Source of the DNA: Nitrospirota bacterium
GTDB lineage: Bacteria > Nitrospirota > Nitrospiria > Nitrospirales > Nitrospiraceae
DNA length: 64,000 nt
Reading direction: 5' to 3'
Assembly (NCBI GenBank): GCA_016219645.1
Contig: JACRLR010000061.1
Location: 1-64,000, forward strand
In this document: positions 24,119 to 31,479 of the stretch, piece after piece
Layout of the letters: every line of letters begins with the position of its first letter
Numbering within the stretch: the stretch's first letter is position 1
Made by a program: the position numbers and the translations under genes
Notes under the pieces: model-generated
What the model was told of the DNA's origin: nothing
The model's database searches: none
Seen by the model: only the letters and a program-made list of their open reading frames with translations

Positions 24119-25954
24119 ATGCCTGCCGCCAGCTGTTCGACGAAGATCCATGTCCTCCCAGGCGATGTAGTCAGCCGCATCGCGGCTGGCGAGGTCGTCG
24201 AGCGCCCTGCTGCGGTCGTAAAAGAGTTATTGGAAAACAGTCTCGATGCAGGGGGCCTGCATATCACGGTCGATGTAAAAGACGGCGGCCTGACCCTCAT
24301 TCGAGTGACAGATGATGGGGAAGGGATCAGCCGTGCCGATCTTCCCCTGGCGTTCGAGCGGCATGCGACAAGCAAGCTCCGGTCCGATCGGGATCTCGCC
24401 TCGGTGACCACGATGGGTTTTCGAGGTGAGGCGCTACCCAGCATCGCGTCCGTCTCGCATGTCCTGGTGACGACTGCAACAAGGCAAGACACCACTGTGG
24501 GATCGCAGTTCACCCTGGTCGCAGGCGGCAGCGGTTCCGTCGTGGACGCCCCCGCCGTGCCGGGCACCAGGATCGAAGTGTCCAATTTGTTTTTCAATCA
24601 GCCAGCCAGAAGGAAGTTTCTGAAATCAGCCACGACGGAGTTCTCTCATATCAGCCGTGTCGTTCAACTCGCCGGCCTTGCCTGGCCATCGGTTCATTTC
24701 CGTCTGACCCATAACGGCCAGGAGATTCTCAACTATCCTGCCGTCACCACGGATCGTGATCGGATCCTTCAAGTCTATCGCCCAGCCTTTCTCGATCGAA
24801 CTATTGAGGCGCGGGGTCGGATAGCAGGAATGTCGATCCGTGGCGTGATGGTCGATCCGCTTCATGCGAGATCCTCGAGAACGCCACAGGAATTGTTTGT
24901 GAATCGGCGGCCTATCCGCAATGCGACTGTGTTTCATGCGATCGTGGATGGGTATGGGTCGTTCCTGCCCAAGGGGCATCACCCAACGTTCGTGCTCTTC
25001 CTGGATATCGAACCCGACCGACTCGATGTCAACGTACACCCTACGAAGAAAGAGGTCCGTTTTGCAGACACGGAAGCTCTTCATCAGTTGGTGCGTCAGA
25101 CCGTCCGTCATGCACTCGATGGATCTGGGCGGAAGGTTGTGCTGGGTCTGACGCAGGGAGGGGCATCGCAGACGATGCCGGAGTCGCTTCCTACTGCCGT
25201 GCGGCAGGTCGATCTACTCAGTGGCTCTCGCCAGGCTGGCTTGATCCCAGCCACTGGCCGGGATTCCCGAATCATGATGAACGATACGGAGACCCTATCC
25301 GGCATCGTCGAAGGAAGTCAGGTTGCCTTCGCTCACGAGCCAGTTGCGATGTATCAGCGGGCGGAGAAACCTGACATCGTGCCACTCGGGCAAATCCTCC
25401 GGACCTATCTCGTGGCTCAGGTGGGTGATGAACTGCAAGTGATCGATCAACATACGGCGCATGAGCGTGTTCTTTTCCAACGGCTTTGGAGAGGCTGGCA
25501 GAGCCGGGAAATCCCGTCGCAGCCGCTCCTGATTCCGGAACCGGTCGAACTGCCGGCAGCGCAGAGTCTACTGCTGCTCAAGCGCAGCGACGATCTGGAA
25601 AAACTCGGTCTGCTGGTTGAACCTTTTGGCGCAACAGGCGTGGCGATTCGGGGAGTGCCGGTCGGGTTGGGCAAGGTGGATGCGGCGGTGTTGGTACAGG
25701 ACCTGCTCGAGGACTTGACCGAGTGGGATCGAGCCTCGTCCTTGGAATTACGCGTTCAACCGGTCTTGGCGTCTATGGCCTGTCATGGGGCCGTACGCGC
25801 TGGGCGTACCTTGGCGCTTCCTGAGATTCAGCAGTTGATCCACGATTGGGTACAGGAAGGGTTGATCATGACCTGCCCGCATGGGCGTCGCACGGCCTTT
25901 CGTCTTTCCACAGATGAACTCGCCCAGCTGTTCGGCAGGGTTGGATGGTCATGA
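24119..25954 (+). CDS. mutL: DNA mismatch repair protein MutL
   Basis: A 611-residue GHKL ATPase of mismatch repair. N-terminal ATP-binding motifs are complete: ELLENSLDAG (Glu and Asn), DDGEGI, RHATSKL and GFRGEAL; LFFNQPARRKFLKS and the HPTKKEVRF segment follow. The C-terminal dimerisation domain begins near residue 430. The region equivalent to the endonuclease motif DQHAxxExxxxE reads DQHTAHERVLFQ, with Ala changed to Thr and the last Glu to Gln, while ACHGAVRAG and CPHGRRTAF are present. Whether it cuts DNA is therefore uncertain. It overlaps miaA by 10 bp. MutL acts between MutS and downstream nicking or helicase steps. Confidence 0.96.
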   Translation: MPAASCSTKIHVLPGDVVSRIAAGEVVERPAAVVKELLENSLDAGGLHITVDVKDGGLTLIRVTDDGEGISRADLPLAFERHATSKLRSDRDLASVTTMGFRGEALPSIASVSHVLVTTATRQDTTVGSQFTLVAGGSGSVVDAPAVPGTRIEVSNLFFNQPARRKFLKSATTEFSHISRVVQLAGLAWPSVHFRLTHNGQEILNYPAVTTDRDRILQVYRPAFLDRTIEARGRIAGMSIRGVMVDPLHARSSRTPQELFVNRRPIRNATVFHAIVDGYGSFLPKGHHPTFVLFLDIEPDRLDVNVHPTKKEVRFADTEALHQLVRQTVRHALDGSGRKVVLGLTQGGASQTMPESLPTAVRQVDLLSGSRQAGLIPATGRDSRIMMNDTETLSGIVEGSQVAFAHEPVAMYQRAEKPDIVPLGQILRTYLVAQVGDELQVIDQHTAHERVLFQRLWRGWQSREIPSQPLLIPEPVELPAAQSLLLLKRSDDLEKLGLLVEPFGATGVAIRGVPVGLGKVDAAVLVQDLLEDLTEWDRASSLELRVQPVLASMACHGAVRAGRTLALPEIQQLIHDWVQEGLIMTCPHGRRTAFRLSTDELAQLFGRVGWS

Positions 25955-26955
25955 TGACCATTCCAGCGAAAGCAACCTGCCGTCTCTCAGGGAAGCAAGT
26001 CTGTTGCAAGCCTGTGGTTGTGATCGTGGGTCCGACTGCTGTGGGGAAGAGCCGCATTGCGGTCGAGGTAGCCAAGACTTTCGAGACCGAGGTGCTCACG
26101 GCAGATTCCCGTCAAGTCTATCGTGGGATGGACATTGGGACGGATAAGCCATTTCCGGAGGAACGCCAGGGGGTTCCCCACCGACTAATCGACCTCGTCG
26201 GTCCTGGTGAGCTATTTAATGCCGGTGCATATCGACGTCATGCAGTGGATGAGATCGAACGCCTGTACAAAGACCGCCGTCTTCCTCTCGTTGTAGGCGG
26301 CACAGGGCTCTATGTAAGGACCCTCCTGAAGGGCTTGTGTGGCGCGCCACCGTCCGATCCAATTCTGAGGAAGGTTCTGCAGCAGGAGGCGATTGACCAA
26401 GGACACGATCGCCTCTATGCTCGACTTGCAGCGATCGACCCAATGGTCGCGGCGCAATTGCATCCCCGCGACGAATCGAAAGTAATCCGTGCGCTGGAAG
26501 TGTACCAGTTATCCGGTCGCCGGATGTCGGAGTTTCAGCAGGAACATGGATTTACTGAAAGGCCATTTTCAGCCTTGATCATCGGCTTGAACCGGGACCG
26601 CGGTGCGCTGTATCGGCGTATCGAGAGCCGGATTGACTGGCAACTGGCTCATGGTTTGATAGAAGAAACCAGACAGCTCCTGGCCCAGGGGTATCGGCGT
26701 GAGAGTGGGGCCATGAAGGGTTTGGGGTATCGCCAGGTGGCAGAGCACTTGGCCGGTGAGTATGACGCAGCTGAAATGATTCGTCGGTTCAAAAGGGACA
26801 CGAGACAATATGCCAAACGACAACTGACGTGGTTTCGAAAGGAACCGGGAATTCAATGGTTGACGATTGAGGAGTCGGAATCAGTCCGGCACACGGCGTC
26901 GCTGGTGATCGGATCGGTGGGTCGGTTTCTGAGCACACTTGAGGAGCAGGAATGA
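25945..26955 (+). CDS. miaA: tRNA dimethylallyltransferase
   Basis: A 336-residue enzyme that transfers an isopentenyl group to N6 of A37 in tRNAs reading codons that begin with U. The P-loop is GPTAVGKS (about 30-37), followed by TADSRQVYRGMDIGT, the base-recognition segment VPHRLIDLV, and GGTGLYVRTLLKGL. The C-terminal GLGYRQVAEHL and YAKRQLTWFRKE are family signatures. An N-terminal extension of about 25 residues precedes the usual start, so a later start is possible, though no other good ATG is close. It lies between mutL (10-bp overlap) and mtnP (4-bp overlap). The mutL-miaA order is widely conserved. Confidence 0.96.
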   Translation: MVMMTIPAKATCRLSGKQVCCKPVVVIVGPTAVGKSRIAVEVAKTFETEVLTADSRQVYRGMDIGTDKPFPEERQGVPHRLIDLVGPGELFNAGAYRRHAVDEIERLYKDRRLPLVVGGTGLYVRTLLKGLCGAPPSDPILRKVLQQEAIDQGHDRLYARLAAIDPMVAAQLHPRDESKVIRALEVYQLSGRRMSEFQQEHGFTERPFSALIIGLNRDRGALYRRIESRIDWQLAHGLIEETRQLLAQGYRRESGAMKGLGYRQVAEHLAGEYDAAEMIRRFKRDTRQYAKRQLTWFRKEPGIQWLTIEESESVRHTASLVIGSVGRFLSTLEEQE

Positions 26956-27851
26956 CACGGCAGAAAACCGGAGGACATGCCGACATCGGCATCATCGGCG
27001 GCAGTGGGCTGTACGACATCGAAGGGCTTCGCAAGGTCATGGAACGCCCGGTCAAGACTCCCTTTGGGGCCCCCTCCGATAAGGTTTTGCTCGGCGAGTT
27101 AGAAGGGGTTCGTATCGCATTTCTTTCGCGGCATGGGCGCGGCCATCGGATGAATCCCTCTGAAATCAATTATCGCGCGAATATTTATGCGCTCAAGTCT
27201 CTTGGGGTTCGACGGGTGATTTCTGTGAGCGCGGTTGGGAGTATGAAGGAGTCGATCAAGCCAGGGGATGTGGTGTTGCCGGATCAATTTATCGACCTCA
27301 CCAAGCGGCGGGTATCGACCTTCTTCGAAGGAGGGATCGTGGCGCATGTGGCGTTTGGCGATCCGGTCTGCGCCTCGCTTGGTTCCTCATTGTTGGAAGC
27401 AGGCCGCATGGTCGGCGCTACGGTACATCAGGGCGGTGTCTACCTCTGCATCGAAGGGCCGCAGTTTTCAACCAAAGGGGAGTCCCGCCTCTATCGGCAG
27501 TGGGGTGCTAGCGTGATCGGGATGACCAATCTTCCCGAGGCGAAGCTTGCGCGAGAGGCGGAGCTCTGTTACTCCACGGTGGCCCTGGCGACCGATTACG
27601 ATTGTTGGCATGAGACGGAAGAGGCCGTCACCGTCGAGGCGATTTTGACCACGCTCCGCCAGAATGTCACGCTGGCCAAGCGACTGTTGCGGTCGGTGCT
27701 GCCTGCAGTGGCAGCAGTCAAGGCCTGCAGCTGCCAGCGCGCGTTGCAGGATGCCATCATCACAGCGCCCGATCAGATGCCGGCCGCTCTCAGACGAAAG
27801 CTGGCTCTGTTGATGGAACGGGTTGTTCCAGTGAGGAAAGGGGTTCGTTAA
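26952..27851 (+). CDS. mtnP: 5'-methylthioadenosine phosphorylase
   Basis: A 299-residue purine nucleoside phosphorylase-family enzyme that splits 5'-methylthioadenosine into adenine and methylthioribose-1-phosphate, clearing the by-product of polyamine synthesis. Motifs: IGIIGGSGLYDIEGL at the start, FLSRHGRGHRMNPSEINYRA (phosphate and substrate loop), ISVSAVGSMKESIKPGD, YLCIEGPQFSTKGESRLYRQW and VIGMTNLPEAKLAREAELCY. Length is usual. It overlaps miaA by 4 bp and is followed after 3 bp by a PfkB-family kinase gene. The PfkB kinase next door might act on a nucleoside or sugar from the same salvage route, but that is inference. Confidence 0.95.
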   Translation: MTRQKTGGHADIGIIGGSGLYDIEGLRKVMERPVKTPFGAPSDKVLLGELEGVRIAFLSRHGRGHRMNPSEINYRANIYALKSLGVRRVISVSAVGSMKESIKPGDVVLPDQFIDLTKRRVSTFFEGGIVAHVAFGDPVCASLGSSLLEAGRMVGATVHQGGVYLCIEGPQFSTKGESRLYRQWGASVIGMTNLPEAKLAREAELCYSTVALATDYDCWHETEEAVTVEAILTTLRQNVTLAKRLLRSVLPAVAAVKACSCQRALQDAIITAPDQMPAALRRKLALLMERVVPVRKGVR

Positions 27852-27854
27852 GTC

Positions 27855-28769
27855 ATGGGAAAGTTGCTCGTCGTCGGGTCAGTCGCATTAGATACGGTGA
27901 AGACACCTTTCGGGGAGGTCAGCGAGGTCCTTGGAGGTTCGGCCACCTATTTTTCAACCGCCGCCAGTTATTTTGCCAGCGTCGATCTTATCGCAGTCGT
28001 GGGGGAAGATTTCCCCCCGCAACACCTGGCCTTCCTCAAGAGCCGTGGCATCGATGTGACTGGATTGGAACGGAGATCCGGCTCGACCTTTCGATGGAAA
28101 GGAGAGTACACGCATCAGTTGAACGAAGCGCACACGCTCGATACGAAACTCAACGTGTTTGAAACCTTTCGGCCGAAAATCCCCGAGGCCTATCGATCAC
28201 CGGACGTATTGTTTCTCGGAAATATCGACCCGGAGCTGCAATTGGATGTGTTGCAGAAACTTTCACGTCCGCCATTGGTCGCGTGCGATACGATGAACTT
28301 TTGGATCAATGGCAAGCGAGACGCGTTGTGGCGGGTGTTGGAGCAGGTCGATATTCTGATCATTAATGACGGTGAGGCTCGGGCGCTCGGCGAAGACTCG
28401 AATCTGGTGAAAGTGGCGCAAAAAGTCCTTGCGCGTGGGCCCAAGCACCTCATTATCAAGCGTGGGGAGTATGGGGTATTGATGTTCAATGAGAAGCAGG
28501 TATTCGGAGCTCCGGCCTTTCCGCTGGAAGACGTACGAGATCCGACCGGTGCAGGTGATACCTTCGCCGGAGGCTTTCTGGGCTATTTGACGGCTACAGG
28601 CAACCGTTCGGCCGAAGCCTTCAAACAAGCAATTATCTTCGGGAGCGTCATGGCCTCATTTACTGTAGAAGCCTTTAGTCTTGACCGTTTGAGAATCCTA
28701 GATTACAAAGAGATTCAGGAGCGGTTTCGAGCCTTTAAGCAATTGACCCATTTCGAGGATCTTTCGTGA
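27855..28769 (+). CDS. PfkB-family sugar or nucleoside kinase
   Basis: A 304-residue ribokinase-like kinase. It begins LLVVGSVALDTVKTPFGEV followed by LGGSATYFSTAASYF (substrate-binding GG motif) and ends with the catalytic signature DPTGAGDTFAGGFLGYL near residue 228, with Asp as general base. VACDTMNFWI and IINDGEARALGE are typical of a subgroup near adenosine/inosine-guanosine kinases. The exact substrate cannot be read. Its position immediately after mtnP suggests a nucleoside or methylthioribose-type substrate. It overlaps the following TPR lipoprotein gene by 4 bp. Confidence 0.9.
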   Translation: MGKLLVVGSVALDTVKTPFGEVSEVLGGSATYFSTAASYFASVDLIAVVGEDFPPQHLAFLKSRGIDVTGLERRSGSTFRWKGEYTHQLNEAHTLDTKLNVFETFRPKIPEAYRSPDVLFLGNIDPELQLDVLQKLSRPPLVACDTMNFWINGKRDALWRVLEQVDILIINDGEARALGEDSNLVKVAQKVLARGPKHLIIKRGEYGVLMFNEKQVFGAPAFPLEDVRDPTGAGDTFAGGFLGYLTATGNRSAEAFKQAIIFGSVMASFTVEAFSLDRLRILDYKEIQERFRAFKQLTHFEDLS

Positions 28770-29452
28770 CCCAGATTCGCCTTGCCTGTTTGATTGTTCG
28801 ACTATTTGCTCGTCCATTGCTTGCGATGGCTCTGCTGATCAGCTGGTTACCCGGCTGTGCGACCTCGGAAGGTTCGGTACAGAAGTCAAAAGGCTATTAC
28901 CACGAAGGCCTCGCGAGTCTGGATAAGGATCAGCAGAAGGCCTTTGTATCGTTCCAGAAGGCTGTGAATCTCGATCCGAACAACAAGGAGGCGCGATACG
29001 GGCTCGGTCATATTCTGGCGATGCAGGGTAAATTGCCCCAAGCCGAAGAAGAATTTAGGGCGGCGACAAAGCTTGATGAAAGCTACTCGGAAGCCCACAC
29101 ATATCTGGGCCAGATATTGGAAAAGCAGGGGCGATGGACGGAAGCGATCGCCTCATTCCGTCAAGCACTGACCAATCCCTTGTATGGAACCCCGGACCTG
29201 GCCCGGTTCCATCTCGGCCAGGCGCTGGCCCACGAAGGTGATTACCAGGGGGCGATGGAATCGTTTGAGGATGCCCTAGTGGTCAATCCACCAAACGTTC
29301 CACCGGCGTTGTTACAGTTGGAGCTGGGGCGTGCCTACTACAAGCTGGGATTCGAACGACGCTCACGGGAGGCGCTGACCAAGGTGACGACGCTCGATAA
29401 GGGCGGCGAGTATGCCGCAGCTGCGAAGGAACTGCTGACAAGGATCAAGTAA
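28766..29452 (+). CDS. TPR lipoprotein, PilF/PilW-like
   Basis: A 228-residue predicted lipoprotein: signal peptide RPLLAMALLISWLPGC with lipobox LPGC, then five or so TPR units (AFVSFQKAVNLDPNNKEARY, AEEEFRAATKLDESYSEAHT, AIASFRQALTNPLYGTPDLA, AMESFEDALVVNPPNVPPAL). The arrangement resembles PilF/PilW, the lipoprotein that helps assemble the type IV pilus secretin, and in many genomes such a gene sits before a RodZ-type gene, as here. No pilus genes occur in the window, so the pilus role is only a possibility. It overlaps the pfkB-like gene by 4 bp and is 13 bp from the rodZ-like gene. Confidence 0.85.
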   Translation: MTQIRLACLIVRLFARPLLAMALLISWLPGCATSEGSVQKSKGYYHEGLASLDKDQQKAFVSFQKAVNLDPNNKEARYGLGHILAMQGKLPQAEEEFRAATKLDESYSEAHTYLGQILEKQGRWTEAIASFRQALTNPLYGTPDLARFHLGQALAHEGDYQGAMESFEDALVVNPPNVPPALLQLELGRAYYKLGFERRSREALTKVTTLDKGGEYAAAAKELLTRIK

Positions 29453-29465
29453 TAGAGAGACACCC

Positions 29466-30395
29466 ATGGAATCGATCGGTGAATTTTTCAGACAGGTGCG
29501 GGAGACGAAGGGGCTCACCATCGACGAAGTCGCATCCAAGACGCGAATTCGAACTGATTTCGTGAAGGCGTTAGAAGAGGGGAACTTCGCCAAGTTGCCC
29601 GACCAAGTGTTTGCGCGAGGCTTTGTCCGGTCCTATGCCAGGTCCCTTGGGCTTGATGAAGAGGATGCGATCCACCGATTCGCTCAATCGGCAGGCACGT
29701 ACTACGACAAGCAGGCAGAACGAGAACGGTTGAGAGTGCGGCAGGCCGAAGAAGAGCGGAAACGTCAAGTCAATCGGAAGGCCGTTGCGATTGCGATCGG
29801 TATCGCGATCCTCACGCTCATCTTTCTCTTAAGCCGTGAACAGTCGTCGCTCCTCGTCCGGCGTTCGAGCACAGACTCCGTTCCTTCCGCATCCAAGCGA
29901 ACCACTCAACCGGCTCCAGAATCTCAGGAATCTCCGCCAAGCCAGCTGGCTGAGGAGATCCTCCCGTCCCTCAAGACGAAACCGAACGATCCCCCCGTCT
30001 CGTCAGCTGAGGTGAGCGCAGGAAACCATGTTGAGCCAGCGACCAAGCCCGCAACGGCTTCGGCTGCTCCGGTACTAGCAGCTCCGAGTCCTTCGTCGCC
30101 TGGTAGCGACGGACCACTGGGCGGGATTTCACTCGAGGGGTCGGAAGCAACAGAGGGGCAGTTGGCGCTTGAGCTTGAAGCGACAGAGCTGAGTTGGGTC
30201 GTCGTTCAAATCGATGGCGGTAGCCCTCAAGAGGTCCTGCTCAGACCTGGAGAAAAGGCCACATGGAAAGGCCAGGACCAGTTTACCTTGACGCTTGGTA
30301 ACGCAGGGGGAGTCAAGGCCGAGCTCAATGGCGTACCTCAAAAGCCCTTCGGCCCGAGTGGCAAAGTCGCACGCGATATTATTGTCAAGCGCTAA
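29466..30395 (+). CDS. RodZ-like helix-turn-helix membrane protein
   Basis: A 309-residue protein with the RodZ layout. Residues 1-75 are a Cro/CI-type helix-turn-helix domain (GEFFRQVRETKGLTIDEVAS, RTDFVKALEEGNFAKLP, VFARGFVRSYARSLGLDE), which in RodZ binds MreB rather than DNA. A charged linker precedes one membrane helix at about 103-123 (AVAIAIGIAILTLIFLL). The periplasmic part has a Pro/Ser-rich spacer and a C-terminal DUF4115 beta domain (LALELEATELSWVVVQIDGG, RPGEKATWKGQDQFTLTLGN, LNGVPQKPFGPSGKV). It likely guides rod-shaped growth. It is the last gene of the block that begins at mutL. Confidence 0.88.
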   Translation: MESIGEFFRQVRETKGLTIDEVASKTRIRTDFVKALEEGNFAKLPDQVFARGFVRSYARSLGLDEEDAIHRFAQSAGTYYDKQAERERLRVRQAEEERKRQVNRKAVAIAIGIAILTLIFLLSREQSSLLVRRSSTDSVPSASKRTTQPAPESQESPPSQLAEEILPSLKTKPNDPPVSSAEVSAGNHVEPATKPATASAAPVLAAPSPSSPGSDGPLGGISLEGSEATEGQLALELEATELSWVVVQIDGGSPQEVLLRPGEKATWKGQDQFTLTLGNAGGVKAELNGVPQKPFGPSGKVARDIIVKR

Positions 30396-30441
30396 TCTTT
30401 CGCCAGCACTGTCTCTCCGGTTGCACCGCGTGAGTTTCCCC

Positions 30442-30461
30442 GGCCCTCATCTGATGGGGCC
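30442..30461 (+). terminator. Weak hairpin after the rodZ-like gene
   Basis: GGCCCTCATCTGATGGGGCC folds into a 7-bp stem with one bulged T, about 45 bp after the rodZ-like stop. It is followed by TTCCATTCT, only a modest T content, so it may be a weak terminator for the long block upstream. Confidence 0.4.
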
Positions 30462-30804
30462 TTCCATTCTAACCACACTCACGCATGCCCGAGTTTTGTG
30501 GTAGATTGTCGTGATCTTATCTTCCGCAAGAGTTGCACTGGGAGACGAATGTGAGAGATGGGGCGTAGGAGTAGGGACTGAGGCGCAATGGTGCCACCAT
30601 TTTTAAGCTGTTCTATATTTTTGGTGATGGGACGTTCCTAACTAGCCGGAATATTGTATCTCACCCCTTGCGGGTTCTGGCATGAGCTTTGATTGTCATA
30701 TCTCATCAGGAATGAAAGCCGTTATGAGAGGAGGGGGATGAGGCCGGGAACGATCGTGGGCCAGTCACGGATGTGTGGGGACATATCGCAACGCGATGGA
30801 TTGC
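30462..30804. other. Intergenic region before the cytochrome gene
   Basis: No gene is supported in this stretch. It contains a 13-bp dyad ATGGTGCCACCAT followed by TTTTT near 30590-30607, which could be an operator or a short terminator, and AT-richer sequence near 30610-30660. A 77-codon ORF starting at 30693 has no family look and overlaps the cytochrome promoter, so it is not called. Confidence 0.45.
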
Positions 30805-30834
30805 TTGACAGGAGTGGAAGGCCGTTGTTATATT
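30805..30834 (+). promoter_or_regulatory. Strong sigma-70-type promoter for the cytochrome gene
   Basis: A perfect -35 box TTGACA (30805-30810), an 18-bp spacer and a -10 box TATATT (30829-30834, five of six). It gives a leader of about 85 nt before the ATG at 30926, which has a strong AAAGGAGG ribosome binding site. Together these suggest high expression. Confidence 0.7.
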
Positions 30835-30925
30835 CGCCCGCGTTTTGTGACTTTACTATGGATCTCAGAGCCGTTGCTGAGAGGCTGAGTCATCTGCGGT
30901 GGTTAAACACAAAGGAGGAAGTCTG

Positions 30926-31375
30926 ATGGGGTATTTTTCTAAGTTTTTGGGAATCAGCGCAGTGCTAATGCTGCTATCGGTCTCGGCATACGCAGGCGAA
31001 GAGAGGGACCCGCTGAAGGCCCGCGTTCCAGCGGATCAGATGGCCGATGCGAGGGCCGCCAAGAATCCAGTCGCCTCAAGTCCGGAGACCCTTGCCAAGG
31101 GAAAGGCTCTGTACGAGGGCAAGGGAACCTGTTTCAATTGCCATGGTAAGGAAGGAGATGGCATGGGCGAGGCTGGTAAAATTCTGAATCCGGCCCCACG
31201 TAATTTCACGAACTGTAAGTTCCATAAGAAGCGGAAAGATGGCGAACTCTTCTGGGTGATCAAGAATGGCAGCGCAGGCACAGGCATGGTGCCGTTAATC
31301 CCGGCCGCGATCACGGAGGAAGAGGCCTGGACGATCATCAACTACGAGCGAGCCTTCTGCAAAGATAAAGAGTAG
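30926..31375 (+). CDS. Periplasmic class I c-type cytochrome
   Basis: A 149-residue exported cytochrome c. A signal peptide (FLGISAVLMLLSVSAYAGE) is followed by one haem-binding CXXCH motif, GTCFNCHGKEGDG, at about residue 73-77, and a likely axial Met in GSAGTGMVPL near 123. NPAPRNFTNCKFHKKRKDGEL between them and EEEAWTIINYERAF at the end are like the small monohaem cytochromes found near respiratory oxidoreductases. A second Cys pair (NC and FC) is not a haem site. The ATG at 30926 is set by AAAGGAGG at 30911-30918. The gene is a single transcription unit with clear promoter and terminator, suggesting an abundant electron carrier. Its redox partner is not in the window. Confidence 0.92.
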   Translation: MGYFSKFLGISAVLMLLSVSAYAGEERDPLKARVPADQMADARAAKNPVASSPETLAKGKALYEGKGTCFNCHGKEGDGMGEAGKILNPAPRNFTNCKFHKKRKDGELFWVIKNGSAGTGMVPLIPAAITEEEAWTIINYERAFCKDKE

Positions 31376-31398
31376 CTTCGCCGTAGCCGTGAGTTTGA

Positions 31399-31433
31399 GA
31401 GGGTGGGGGTCGAATCCTCCACCCTCTTTTTTT
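31399..31433 (+). terminator. Rho-independent terminator after the cytochrome gene
   Basis: An 8-bp perfect stem GAGGGTGG (31399-31406) with CCACCCTC (31419-31426) is followed directly by seven T residues (31427-31433). This is a textbook intrinsic terminator 24 bp after the stop codon. Confidence 0.9.
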
Positions 31434-31479
31434 GTTTTCTGGCCTTGAATTGGGGTGTTGTAGTCAGCGGCAGTAGCGC

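Noticed and set aside
30693-30926. 77-codon ORF upstream of the cytochrome gene
   Set aside because: It covers the TTGACA/TATATT promoter and the leader, and has no family look.
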